Part shown: positions 55,030 through 64,000 of the stretch, piece after piece | Position numbering within the stretch: position 1 is the stretch's first letter | Layout: each line of letters begins with the position of its first letter | DNA from: Halichoerus grypus | Lineage: Eukaryota; Chordata; Mammalia; Carnivora; Phocidae | Direction: 5' to 3' | Length of the DNA stretch: 64,000 nucleotides | Assembly (NCBI RefSeq): GCF_964656455.1 | Contig: NC_135724.1 | Span: 15,142,919 to 15,206,918, forward strand | Notes under the pieces: model-generated | Told to the model about the DNA's origin: nothing | The model's database searches: none | The model's input: only the letters and a program-made list of their open reading frames with translations | Translations under genes and position numbers: made by a program

Positions 55030-55630
55030 ATATGGTGGAAGAAGCATTCATTTGCAATGTGTTTAACCAGCAAAGGGTTAGTATCCAATTTACATAAGAA
55101 GTTCCTGCAAATTAATAATAATGGAAAACAACCTAGTTGAAAAATGGGCAAAAGCTATGAATAGGCATTCCACATAAGATGCTTTTCACTAGGACTAACA
55201 GGCAAATGCCAATTAAAACAACATGATACCAATTCACATCCATCTGTCAAAAATAAATTGAGTAGCACCCAGTGTGAGCAAGAATGTAAGCTCTTAGATA
55301 CTACTGGTGGGAGCATTCATTGGCACAATGACTTTGAAAAACAATTTTGTAATATCTGGAAACATTACAGATGCATATTCTACAACCCAACATTTCTACA
55401 TCTAGGGAATACCCTAAAGCAACTATCATTCATGGATACAGATGGTCATTGCTACATTACTGATAAAAGTGAAATATCATAAATCACTAAAATATCTACC
55501 ATTATAACAATGCACAAATAAAAATGGTTATATTCCTATCATAGAAAACTATGTAGAAAGTAAACTAATGACCTTGATCTGCATATAGTAACACTGATAA
55601 ATTTGAGCCATTTCATGACCCCTTTGAAGC
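55030..55630 (+). mobile_element. L1M ORF2 3' end, plus strand
   Basis: 'ccagcaaagggttagtatcc', 'gttgaaaaatgggcaaaagctatgaataggcattccaca', 'actggtgggagcattcattgg', 'ctttgaaaaacaattttgtaa', 'tacaacccaacatttctacatctagg' follow L1 ORF2 order. Multiple stops and indels show it is dead. The reverse transcriptase domain is not included. Confidence 0.95.
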
Positions 55631-55639
55631 ATTATCTTC

Positions 55640-56524
55640 ATTTAACATCCAGACTATGACACCTGATTCTCCTCCTAAATTTCTGGCAGTCTCTCTGTCT
55701 CCTTTACTGATTGCTAGTCATCTCCATAACCTCTCCTTGGATTTCTCTTTTCTATCAACCTTTACTCTTTAAGTGATCTCATCCATTTTTATAGCTCTAA
55801 ATACCATCCTTGTGCCAATGACTTTGAAGTTTTATCTCCAGCCTAGATCTCTCCCCTGAACAGCCAGACCCCTATATCTCATGGCCCATGTATTCAACAT
55901 CTCAACTTAATGCTTTGGACTTAGGATCCTATGACCTCATTTTTCACCTGTGTTACTGGAAGGCAATTCTTAAAGTTGCTCAGAGCCTCCAAAATGTATC
56001 TCCAATCTGATCACTTCTCGTCACCCCCACTGCCACCTGCCTGATTGAAATCACCATCATCTTTTGCTTTTACTACTGAAATAAGTTTTGCAAGAGGTTT
56101 CTCTGCTTCTGCCCCTGGACTTTTTTCTTAACAGGACTGTTGAGAACAATTTGTTAAAATGAATGTCAGACCCTGTCATTCCTGTTGAAACACTCTCCCA
56201 TGGTTTCTACATGATCTGGCCTCCATTAACCCTCCAGCCTCATCTTCTCCCACCCCTTCCGTCTTCCCCTCCACTCCCGCCATCCAGACCTCCTCATGGC
56301 TCCTGGAACACGCCACACACTACTGCGTCAGACTCTGCACTTCCTGTTCTCTCCATTAGCCAAGTGACCACCTCCTCCACTTTCGTTGGTCTTTTCTTAA
56401 GAGTAGCTTCTTAGATAAGACTTTCTTGGACGCTCAGTTCCAACTTCCAGAGTGACCCTCATCACTCCATCCCTTTTCCTACTTGCTCTCGTTAGCACTC
56501 ATCAACATATAGCAGCTGCACGAG
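55640..56524 (+). repeat. L2 LINE, plus strand, part 1 (long copy)
   Basis: A long ordered match: 'ttaagtgatctcatccatttttatagctctaaataccatcc', 'tttatctccagcctagatctctcccctgaac', 'cctccaaaatgtatctccaatctgatcacttctc', 'ccaccatcatcttttgctttta', 'acatgatctggcctcc', 'catggctcctggaacacgcc'. It is interrupted by an LTR and resumes at 56904. Confidence 0.95.
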
Positions 56525-56903
56525 TGTGCTGGGGCTGTCATAACAAAATGCCGCACCTTGGGTGGCTTAGAGGATAAACGTTTATTTTCTCATGGTTTTG
56601 GAGGCTAGAAGTTCCTGATCGAGGTACCAGTAGATTTGATTTCTGGTTTGGGCTCTCTTCATGGCTTGTAGATGGCGTCCATGTCCTCACATGGCCTTTC
56701 CTCTGTGTATGTGTGAGGAGAGAGAAAAATTTCTGATGTCTATTCTTCTTATAAGGACACCAGTGCTATGGAATTAAGGCCTTTCCTTTATTATCTCAGT
56801 GAATTTTTATTGGCTCCTTATGGTCCTTTATCTCCAAACTGAGTTACATTGTAGGTCAGGGTTCAACATACGAATGTGGGGGTTCTCAGTTCAGTCCCTA
56901 ACA
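56525..56903 (-). mobile_element. MaLR-type LTR, minus strand, inside the L2
   Basis: TGTGCTGGGGCTGTCATAAC, 'gcaccttgggtggcttagagg', 'ttctcatggttttggaggctagaag', 'atggcttgtagatggcgtcc', 'gtcctcacatggcc', 'cttataaggacaccag' and 'cagttcagtccctaaca'. It lies between two adjacent parts of one L2. A 5-bp TSD is not evident. Confidence 0.9.
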
Positions 56904-57066
56904 GCACTCTATATAGAATATTTCATATTTTGTTGTTTATTGTTTGTTCACTCTACTACAATATAAGCTTATGAAGGGCAGAAATGTTTGGTCATTCATT
57001 GCTATATTCTAGCACTTAGGATGATGCCTGAGGCATAGTTGGTATTTAATAAATATTAAGTAAATT
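56904..57066 (+). repeat. L2 LINE, plus strand, part 2 (3' end)
   Basis: 'actctactacaatataagcttatgaagggcagaaatg' and 'ttagtatttaataaata'-like text ('ggtatttaataaatattaag') finish the L2 3' terminus. Confidence 0.93.
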
Positions 57067-57329
57067 ATCTCAAAAACCTGATGTGAAATATAAAAAGCAA
57101 GTTATGATTTTGCACTAAAAACATCATTTCAAAATTTCCGAAATACAAAATTATGCTACGAATTTTTCATGAACAAATATGTATGTGATAATATATTTTA
57201 AAATAATTGGAAGAATGCCAACTTCAGGATAATTAATTACTTCCCTGAAGAGAGGAAGGGAAATTACGTTTGAGATAGGTCAAAGCAGCTCTAACTGTCG
57301 CTATGTGATTTTGTTTTTTTAAAAATATG

Positions 57330-57440
57330 TTTTGAAACAAATAATGCAAAATATTACCGTTTGTTAAATCTTGAGGGGATATAGGAATGTGTGATATATG
57401 ATTCTCTGTATTTTCTATTTTTAAATATTTTAAGAGAAAG
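57330..57440 (+). repeat. Possible old LINE 3' end, plus strand
   Basis: 'ttgttaaatcttgaggggatataggaatgtgtgatatatgattctc' resembles a common old L1 3' terminal motif (TTGTTGAATCTAGGTGATGGGTATATGGG...). Weak. Confidence 0.4.
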
Positions 57441-57444
57441 AGGT

Positions 57445-57562
57445 AAGAGTTCCTATAAGGGCAGAGACCATATCTGTTTTGTCCCTGCATGTATTCCAAA
57501 GTCCTAATGTGAGTGATGGTCCATAGTAGGACCTCAATGAATATTTGGCAGATAGATGAAGT
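57445..57562 (+). repeat. L2 3' end, plus strand
   Basis: 'ataagggcagagaccatatctgttttgtccctgcatgtattccaaagtcctaa', 'catagtaggacctcaatgaatatttgg' match the L2 terminus. The 154-codon minus-strand frame (57233-57697) is an antisense reading of this repeat region and is not called a gene. Confidence 0.82.
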
Positions 57563-58539
57563 TTTAGACCATTTGGACTTATTTGTCTTTGGATCTGAGC
57601 ATAATACCCGGTACATAGATGAGCAAGTAAGCAAAGAAACAAACAGATGAAAATATTTCTTGAAAGCTCTACAAGTCTCCCTAACCATACTAATCATGCC
57701 CTTCCCTCTTTCTGACCCTTCTAGTCAGTGATTTGGGAATGGTATATCTGTCTTGGCTGCCCTGTTCTACCATGTCCTTTTCTGTTCTCACCTCTAATTT
57801 TCATTTCTGCCAAAGTAGAAGCCACAAGAGAAAGCTCATAGGGGATGAACAGGGCTTACAGTTAAGGCGCTGATCTTCTGCATTTCCCCATAAACCCTTA
57901 AGTCATTTGGAACCCCTATTTAGATTTGCACTTCTCTGTGACTCTTCCTCATTAGCTTTGATAGATTATTCTGCCTAAAACAAGTCTTGTTGGCCCTTCA
58001 AAGAGTAGCAACAGAAACCTGTTGTTTTTAACCTCTGCTTGACTCATTAATACCCTTTGCTAACTAACATCATTTCCTGCCCATCTCACAGTCAGACGCC
58101 CCAGATCTAGCCAGACCAGACGTAGGCTGCTTTCTCCCAACATTCTCTACACAATTTTCCTAAAAAACATTTGTGGTTCCTGGTTTATCTAATAATCTAG
58201 CGTCATACATTTATATTTACCTTCCGTAGATGACAAATTCTAGTACATGTTGAGAGTTACTGTGTTCCTTTTTTTCTCGTTTTGCCTAATTGTGAGTATT
58301 TTATGTATGTTTCAGTCCATCTATCTCTTTTCTGCCTTAATTTTTTTTTACAAACAAGCAAGAGTCAAGTTATTAGCCAGAATGTGAAGATATTCAGAGA
58401 ACTCATTCCCTGGAATAGATTCTCACTCCATGTTAATTAGGAAAACAACAATACAGTATTTCACACTTGCCTGTGTAATCTTTTCTCTCTACTTGGCCAT
58501 GGGGAAAGTGAAGACCCTAGGGATTAAAAGGAGAAAAGA
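57563..58539. other. Unassigned non-coding sequence
   Basis: Nothing recognised. Confidence 0.5.
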
Positions 58540-59060
58540 ATTTGGAATTACAAATTAAGATCCTTTATCTGATAAATACCAAGCCAGAAATTAGAAATCG
58601 CACCTCACACCACACTAATAAATAGGTTTCAGATGCATTAAGAGTTAAAAAAAATCAAACCAGAGAAAAATTGAATAATGCATCATTAAGTATTCATCAG
58701 ATCTCTGGATGGAAGTCTTTCTTAGCTTAAAAGCAACCACAGGCATACAAAAAAAAGTGGACATTTGATCTGCATAAACATTTAAAATTTAGATACGATT
58801 TTTACTTCAAAAAGGCAAAAACACATAATTAAAAACAAAAGATGAAAAATGGATTGGAGAAACTGTTTGCAACAAATATAGTATTTTTCACTATAAAAAG
58901 AGTCCATTCAAATTGATACTAAAACACTAAGACCCTTGAAGCTGAAAAAGGATTGAGTGACATGGCCAGTTAATTCGTAAATGAACTACATTTAGTAACA
59001 ACATAAATATATGTAAGTAATAAATATCATAATAATAATGAAGGAAATCAAATTAACAAA
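58540..59060 (+). mobile_element. Degenerate L1M ORF2 segment, plus strand
   Basis: 'tctttatctgataaatacc', 'ggtttcagatgcattaagag', 'atggaagtctttcttagctt', 'aaaaatggattggagaaactgtttgcaacaaata' follow L1 ORF2 order near its 3' half. Highly mutated. Confidence 0.75.
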
Positions 59061-60254
59061 GCAGAGGGAACCAATGGGCTGTGGGAGGCAGGCTTTATAG
59101 TTACTAGGGTGGCTTGACTTCTGCTTCCCATAGGAGAATGTGATTGGCTTGTTTGAGTAATTTTATGGCCTGGCAAGGAAGTATAATCCTTTAAATTGAG
59201 AAGGGGCAGGTGCAGCTGGTCCGGCTGATAGGGGACTAGCTGGTGGAGTTTTTCATGCTGAGCGTGAAGGCGTATCTGGCAAGAGCAGTAAAGTCATGGT
59301 TAGGCCTGTGGACCCTGTGAGGCTCAGCGATGTCAAAGCAGCACTTGAAATTTTAGGTCTTACAATTCATTCTACCGGGAAGAGAAGGAAGAAGACAGAG
59401 ACCTGGTCTACTTCTCTTTGTGTGAACAGTTTCCAGCCACGCACTCAGTGACAGTAATTTTCAGTAGTGTCTGCTGTTTTCTATAATGAATCTTAACAGG
59501 GTTTTTATTGGGAAAGATATAACGAAACTGGTAGTAGATGTGTAAAAAACTCCCATTTCAGAGGGAAGTACAGTGGAAATTAGTTTAAATGTGAATGGCT
59601 CGTATGTAAGGTATAATTAAGATGGGTATTAATATTAATACTTTAGTGTTCAATTAAACATGCATATATTCTGTACTTGAATAAGCAAACGACATAAAAT
59701 ATTTCTGACCATGCATAAAGCAAAGCATGATCAGATTTTTCATTGGAATTTAATTATTTTAGTTAAATTTAACTCTATCAAATCTTACCTGTCCTCTCGA
59801 CTCTACCTAATTTAAAAAAAAAAAAAAATGATCTGAGACCATTTTTAAAGATTTCTCTGTAACATTAGGGGCTTATGTTTTATCCATTCTCATGCAGTGT
59901 CTGTTCTTTGGGTACCATTTGGAATTTTTCACCATGTTCTGTATTTTTTCACTTAAAAACTAGCCCTTGAGACCAGAAAGACATTCACTGGTGACTCTCA
60001 AGGTGAAATGGTTGGATCACCCACTGAATCAGAGCCCCCGATTGGCAGGGCATTTTTAATGAGCTCTGCAGTTGATTCCTGTGCATGTCTGAGTTTGATA
60101 AGTCCACTGATACTAGACATGCTTTCATTTCTGTGGCTCAAGGAAGTTATACAGTAGTTCTCCATCTCTTCTAGTGGGGGGCAGGGAGATGGTAAAAAAG
60201 AGAAAGGTGGTGAAAGGTTTGCATGCAAGCATCTCTCTTATGTGTGACTGTGGC
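59061..60254. other. Unassigned sequence, possibly an unknown LTR at the start
   Basis: 59061-59350 is GC-richer ('ggcaggtgcagctggtccggctg') and reads like an old LTR, but I cannot place it. An A run lies at 59815-59829. Confidence 0.4.
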
Positions 60255-60385
60255 AGGTTACATTGCTTCTTTTCACCTCCTCTTCCTTCTCTGTAAAACA
60301 GAGGTAACCTACAATATCCTAGTACTGTAAGTCAAGAATCTGGTACAGAGCTGGCGTCCACTGTACAATGAATAATGTTACTGCT
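60255..60385 (+). repeat. Possible MIR fragment, plus strand
   Basis: 'cctcctcttccttctctgtaaaacagaggtaacc' and 'ctggtacagagctggcgtccactgtacaatgaa' are MIR/L2-like. Confidence 0.55.
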
Positions 60386-60446
60386 CTCTCCTCCTTTCCT
60401 CCCACCTCCCCAGTCTCTTCTCTTTCTAACCCCCTTAGGAGAACTT

Positions 60447-60471
60447 CGGAATACAACTAAGGTAAGGTAAG
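60447..60471. repeat. 25-bp dispersed exact repeat, copy 1
   Basis: Identical to 61611-61635. It contains the tandem unit GGTAAGGTAAG. It is not part of a recognised repeat here. Confidence 0.97.
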
Positions 60472-60529
60472 TCATTGTGAATCTTCTACACCAAACCCCA
60501 AATTATACACGTAATAATGAGGGTTTTAC

Positions 60530-60735
60530 ATTTATCATCTACCATGTATTACGTGCTTCTATAGGTAACTTTTAATTCTTAGAAAAATGTGACAAAGTTG
60601 ATTATTGTGTATCCAAATCAATAGATTTACAGATGAGAACACTGATGATGAGAGGAACGTTTAACTGGGCCATTATCAGTTTAGTAGGTGTTGAAACTAA
60701 GATTCAAGTTCACATAAGTCCAGATACCCAACTTG
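60530..60735 (-). repeat. MIR SINE, minus strand
   Basis: 'catctaccatgtattacgtgcttctataggtaacttttaattctta', 'agatttacagatgagaacactgatgatgagaggaacg', 'gttgaaactaagattcaagttcaca' follow antisense MIR. Confidence 0.85.
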
Positions 60736-61489
60736 TCCCACCAAAAGCGCCCAAAACTGCAGTTATTTTAATTTAATTTAATTTTTCCAAAAAATAATTT
60801 TGGACCGTGCTCTTGATTTTTAAAACCCACATTCAGGTGTCTCAAACTCATATGCCTAATAGGACCAGGAAGAAAATGTAAATGAGAGGAAAGCTGGGTT
60901 GTATCCAGCTGACATAAAGACTGATTTATATATTTTTTGACCATTTTTCCTGAAACACATAACCCTCTAAGCCTCTCTTTTCTTTTCCTAGTTTTGATAG
61001 AAAACATAGTTACAGAGAAAACCAATAGCAGACGCATGATGAGAAACGGCAGCTGGAGTTTGGCTTCAGGATTGGGGCAAAAGAAGGAAGTGGCAAAGCT
61101 TTGGCTAAGGCAGGGCGAAACCTCACACCTTACCTGAGGAGCACAACTAGCTGAATAGCCCACACCCGCTGTCCCGAAATTCAGGTCGCAAGACTCCAGA
61201 CCTGGTTTCTAAAGAAAAGTCAGAAATCCAGGTTTTAATCAGAAACCTCACAACTTTTGGTTGTTGGCCTAAAATAATAAAAGAAAACAACCACTGAACA
61301 TTATGCTGGCCAAGCAGAGCAGCTCTGCAGCCCACATTTGCCCACTGGCCACCAGCTTGGAACCTCTTCTCTTCATGAACAATAAGAAACACCTGGGGTT
61401 TTAAGACTCCATACTTAGGGAAACTATTTTAATTAAAAATGGTCTCAAGCATGGGCTTTTGTATCAGCAACTCCTGCTTGAAGGGGCCT
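60736..61489. other. Unassigned sequence with a 131-codon minus-strand frame
   Basis: A minus-strand frame (60768-61163) has no recognised domain, and the antisense strand has a 66-codon frame. No exon context is seen, so no gene is called. Confidence 0.5.
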
Positions 61490-61814
61490 TCCTCTAAATT
61501 TTTGTGTGACTAACTCCTGGTTGGGCAGTTTTCACCTCCAAGATGTCTTCCTTGATCCTTCTACCAAATATTGTCCCCACGTGTCTTATTTTGTTTATGT
61601 CCCCATGTGTCGGAATACAACTAAGGTAAGGTAAGACACTTCCTTGCTGTCTGAAGTGATCCTATTTGTTTCTTAGTGTGGATCTTTCCCACTGGAGGAT
61701 GGTTTCCATTGGGGTAGGAACCTTGCATGTCTTATTCACCATTGTATTCTCAAGACCCAGAGCAGTATCTTGTACCGGGTACATGTTCCACAGTAGTTCA
61801 TAAGGGAGAGTAGC
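61490..61814 (+). repeat. L2 3' region, plus strand
   Basis: 'gttttcacctccaagatgtcttccttgatccttc', 'cttattttgtttatgtcccc', 'tcttattcaccattgtattctcaagacccagagcagtatcttgtacc' are L2. The 25-bp repeat copy 2 (61611-61635) sits inside it as extra sequence. Confidence 0.82.
61611..61635. repeat. 25-bp dispersed exact repeat, copy 2
   Basis: Identical to 60447-60471, 1,139 bp away. It interrupts the L2 text between 'ccccatgtgt' and 'acacttccttgc'. Confidence 0.97.
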
Positions 61815-61906
61815 AATTACTGACTGAGTACTTCCTATATGTCCACGTGCTAGGTGTCTGGAGATCAAGAATTTGATGGCTGCAAAAGCCAGAATAAGCA
61901 AAGGAG
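61815..61906 (-). repeat. L2 3' end, minus strand
   Basis: 'gactgagtacttcctatatgtccacgtgctaggtgtctggagatcaagaa' is the antisense L2 terminus, lying between two plus-strand L2 tails. Confidence 0.72.
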
Positions 61907-61970
61907 CTGACTGTACCCTTTCCAGTGCCAGGCACGCAATAGATTATCAATGAACATTTGTAGAGTAAGC
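61907..61970 (+). repeat. L2 3' tail, plus strand
   Basis: 'ctttccagtgccaggcacgcaatagattatcaatgaacatttgtagag' matches the L2 terminus. Confidence 0.75.
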
Positions 61971-63115
61971 GAACACTGAGTAAATCACAAATAATTCAGA
62001 TTCATTTAATTTACACTTAGCTTCCTAAAATAAGGCATGGTGGGGTTTAATATCCATAGTATTTGAATGTATCAGCGCATTATGTGCCACATTATTCCAG
62101 AAATTGCATATTTGATGTGACCACTGTTGCTAATAAAAATGACCTTTTACAAAATGATTGCATACCATGCCCATGGAGCTCACTTACTTTGTTAGGCAAT
62201 TAATCCAGCATACTACCCCAAATTACACATTTTATATTTATTAATAAAGGTAATTTAGATGTTTCAGATACACTGTAAAGCTTTTGTAGATTGAGCAAAA
62301 TATGGCTTTTCATCTATACACAGTCAAATGGTTTCTTAATAACACAATTATCTTTGGCTGATTGATTCTGGGAATTTTGCTCATTGTTTTCTCAAAGTAC
62401 TGTGAGATCTTACATCTCATATTACTTTAATTTTTAAGGAACAAAGCACTGCTCACTTTTTCTAGGTGCGATTTTCTCTTTTTGCACTGCCAGCTCTGAA
62501 CTGCACATGGTTAATCTTGGATTCCTGGAATTGATAGAAAACTAGCCGGGCCTAGTAAATTCCATGCATGTTCTCCCCCTGTGTGTGCATATTAAAAAAA
62601 AAAAAAAAACAAATATAATAATCAGGTTTCTGAAGAGAAGCTTCCTTAAAGTACTCTTTTATGTAATCAGGAGTTCACTAATGAAATTGTGGATAATATC
62701 AGCTACCATTTGTCATAAATCTCACCTTTTAAGAGTTTCACTTTTATTATCGTTAGGAGGGAAAGAGATTATGTTTGTTACCTCTCCTTGTGCCTCCATG
62801 GCCTGGATGTTTCAGAGTTGAGAGGGGAATTACACCTAAATTGGCAATCCTGTGAAGATAAGGTTTTGGATCTTTTCTCTGGAAGTGGCTTCTGGAAGCT
62901 TCAAAGTAATCTTACCCCATATGTACAAAAACTCTATGTACTTCTGTGAATCATCAATTTAGACTAAAATGTCTGACGATGTCAGAAGGGTTCCACATAA
63001 AAATCTTCTGGCAACTCGAACGAATTTCCATAGAAATACAGACACAACCCTCCATAATTTGATAAGTAGAGTTCAAAATAACCCAACCATGTAACATCTG
63101 TGAATAGTATTTTTT
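61971..63115. other. Unassigned non-coding sequence
   Basis: An A run lies at about 62593-62609. Nothing else is recognised. The 85-codon frame (62564-62821) has no domain. Confidence 0.5.
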
Positions 63116-63124
63116 AGTCAGGTT

Positions 63125-63320
63125 TTTTTTTTTTAAGATTTTACTTATTTATGAGAGAAAATGAGAGAGCAAGGGAAAGAGCAGAGGGAGAGGGACAAGC
63201 AGACTCCACGCTGAATGCCAAGCCCAACACAGGGCTTGATCCCAGGACCCTGAGATCATGACCTGAGCAGAAATCAGGAGCCGGATAGATGCTCAACCTA
63301 CTGAGCTACCCGGGCGGCCC
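63125..63320 (-). mobile_element. Can-SINE, minus strand
   Basis: T tail, 'aagattttacttatttatgagag', 'caagcagactccacgctgaatg', 'gatcatgacctgagcagaaatc', head ending GAGCTACCCGGGCGGCCC. TSD AGTCAGGTT (63116-63124) against AGTCAGTTT (63322-63330). Confidence 0.95.
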
Positions 63321-63489
63321 AAGTCAGTTTTTACTGAAACACAAGCACATAAATAAAGATAGTGAAAATTGTATCTAACTGACCATACACACAAAATTAA
63401 CAAAATCATATATGATCACAGAACAGTCTTTGATAAGAAGTCTTATCTTCCCCCCACCAGAAGATAAAATCTTGAGCACTCTCCTGCGC

Positions 63490-63640
63490 TCTCACATTTA
63501 ACCCAGTAGAAAAGCTTGTCAAGCCATGCAAGTCCTATTTGTTCTGCAAGTACCTTCTGCCTCATCTATTCTCGTGTCCCAATCTGTGCTAAGCCAGTCA
63601 TCCCATCGCTTCCTCTTGCCAGTTTACTGACAAACATGCT
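63490..63640 (+). repeat. L2 fragment, plus strand
   Basis: 'catgcaagtcctatttgttctgcaagtacc', 'cccaatctgtgctaagccagtcatcccatc' parallel the L2 phrase AGTCCTGT...TCTACCTCCAAAATAT...GTCCAAGCCACCATCATC. Confidence 0.62.
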
Positions 63641-63689
63641 TATAGATGTACGTAAAGGAAATAAAGCCATGGTATTTTCTAGCATTTTC

Positions 63690-64000
63690 TTTTTTTCTCC
63701 AGCTTTATTGAGGTATAATTGACATATAAAAATTATATATGTGTAAGGTATATGTGATGATTTAACATAGGTATACATTGTGAAATGATTATCACAATCA
63801 AGCTAATGAACATATCCATCATCTGATATAGTTACCCTTTTGTTGTTGTGAGAACACTTAAGATTTACTCTCTTAGTAAATCTCAAGTGTACGATGCAGT
63901 ATGATTGAGTATAGTTGCCATGCTGTACATTAGATCGTCAGAACTTACTCATCTTATTATAACTGAAAGTTTGTGCCCTTTGACCAACATCCCCTCATGT
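63690..64000 (-). mobile_element. L1MA-like 3' UTR, minus strand, cut by the window end
   Basis: 'ccagctttattgaggtataattgacatataaaa', 'gtgaaatgattatcacaatcaagctaatgaacatatccatcatct', 'catgctgtacattagatcgtcagaacttactcatcttat', 'tttgtgccctttgaccaacatcccc' are the antisense 3' UTR of an L1MA-age element. Its ORF2 part should lie beyond 64000. Confidence 0.96.

Noticed and set aside
55030..55630. Functional LINE reverse transcriptase
   Set aside because: Only the ORF2 3' end is present and it is full of stops and indels.
57233..57697. 154-codon minus-strand open frame, the longest in the window
   Set aside because: It overlaps an L2 3' end and an old LINE-like 3' end read in antisense, and it has no recognised domain.
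60768..61163. 131-codon minus-strand open frame
   Set aside because: No recognised domain and no exon or promoter context, so chance is the simplest explanation in AT-rich DNA.

Overview
The window is mammalian nuclear DNA from a carnivore: 64 kb of AT-rich, non-coding sequence with no protein-coding or RNA gene that I can support. The diagnostic signal is the tRNA-derived carnivore SINE (Can-SINE). I count 19 copies (9 plus, 10 minus), with a GGGGCRCCTGGGTGGCTCAG head, a TC-rich middle and an AATAAA/poly-A tail. Several belong to the 'GCTTCCCGCTGAGCAGGGAGC' type that I associate with arctoid caniforms (bears, seals, mustelids and relatives). The young dog-specific SINE type is not seen, so I infer an arctoid carnivore rather than a dog or cat. 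Many copies keep recognisable target-site duplications (TSDs). The genus cannot be decided by eye.

Layout. 0-3 kb: an old minus-strand L1 holding two younger L1 3' ends and a SINE, with direct repeats at each level. 3-13 kb: mostly unassigned sequence with MIRs, a SINE pair, an old L1 ORF1-region fragment and L2 pieces. 13-14 kb: a truncated lineage-specific L1, an ultra-short L1-tail insertion and a short SINE. 14-21 kb: an L2, a minus L1M block with a SINE, a second L2, a cluster of three MER5-type hAT elements with two MIRs, and another minus L1M block. 21-24.8 kb: no repeat recognised. 24.8-32 kb: SINEs, a 76-bp L1, LTRs of MaLR (MLT1/MST-like) type and MIRs. 32-41 kb: sparse, except for a burst of three SINEs at 36.8-38 kb around a MaLR LTR, a composite microsatellite at 40.1 kb and an L1 with an inverted 5' part at 40.8 kb. 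41-50 kb: L2 and MIR fragments (one L2 split by a MIR), a short L1, another ancient repeat and two SINEs. 50-53 kb: a long stretch without recognised repeats, then two SINEs. 54-57 kb: a MaLR LTR, a plus L1M ORF2 end, and a long plus L2 split by a second MaLR LTR. 57-64 kb: L2, L1M and MIR fragments, a dispersed 25-bp exact repeat, a SINE, and a minus L1 that runs off the end.

Function. Nothing here behaves as a gene set or pathway. The longest open frames are 154, 131, 130, 116 and 115 codons. None matches a family I recognise, and several are antisense readings of repeats. The picture is a gene desert or large intron shaped by successive retrotransposition. I found no convincing undescribed biological system. 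The main points of interest are insertion mechanics (nesting, inversion, extreme truncation), one unexplained dispersed repeat, and repeat-poor stretches that could hold regulatory elements. Family names rest on remembered consensus sequences, not on a database search.
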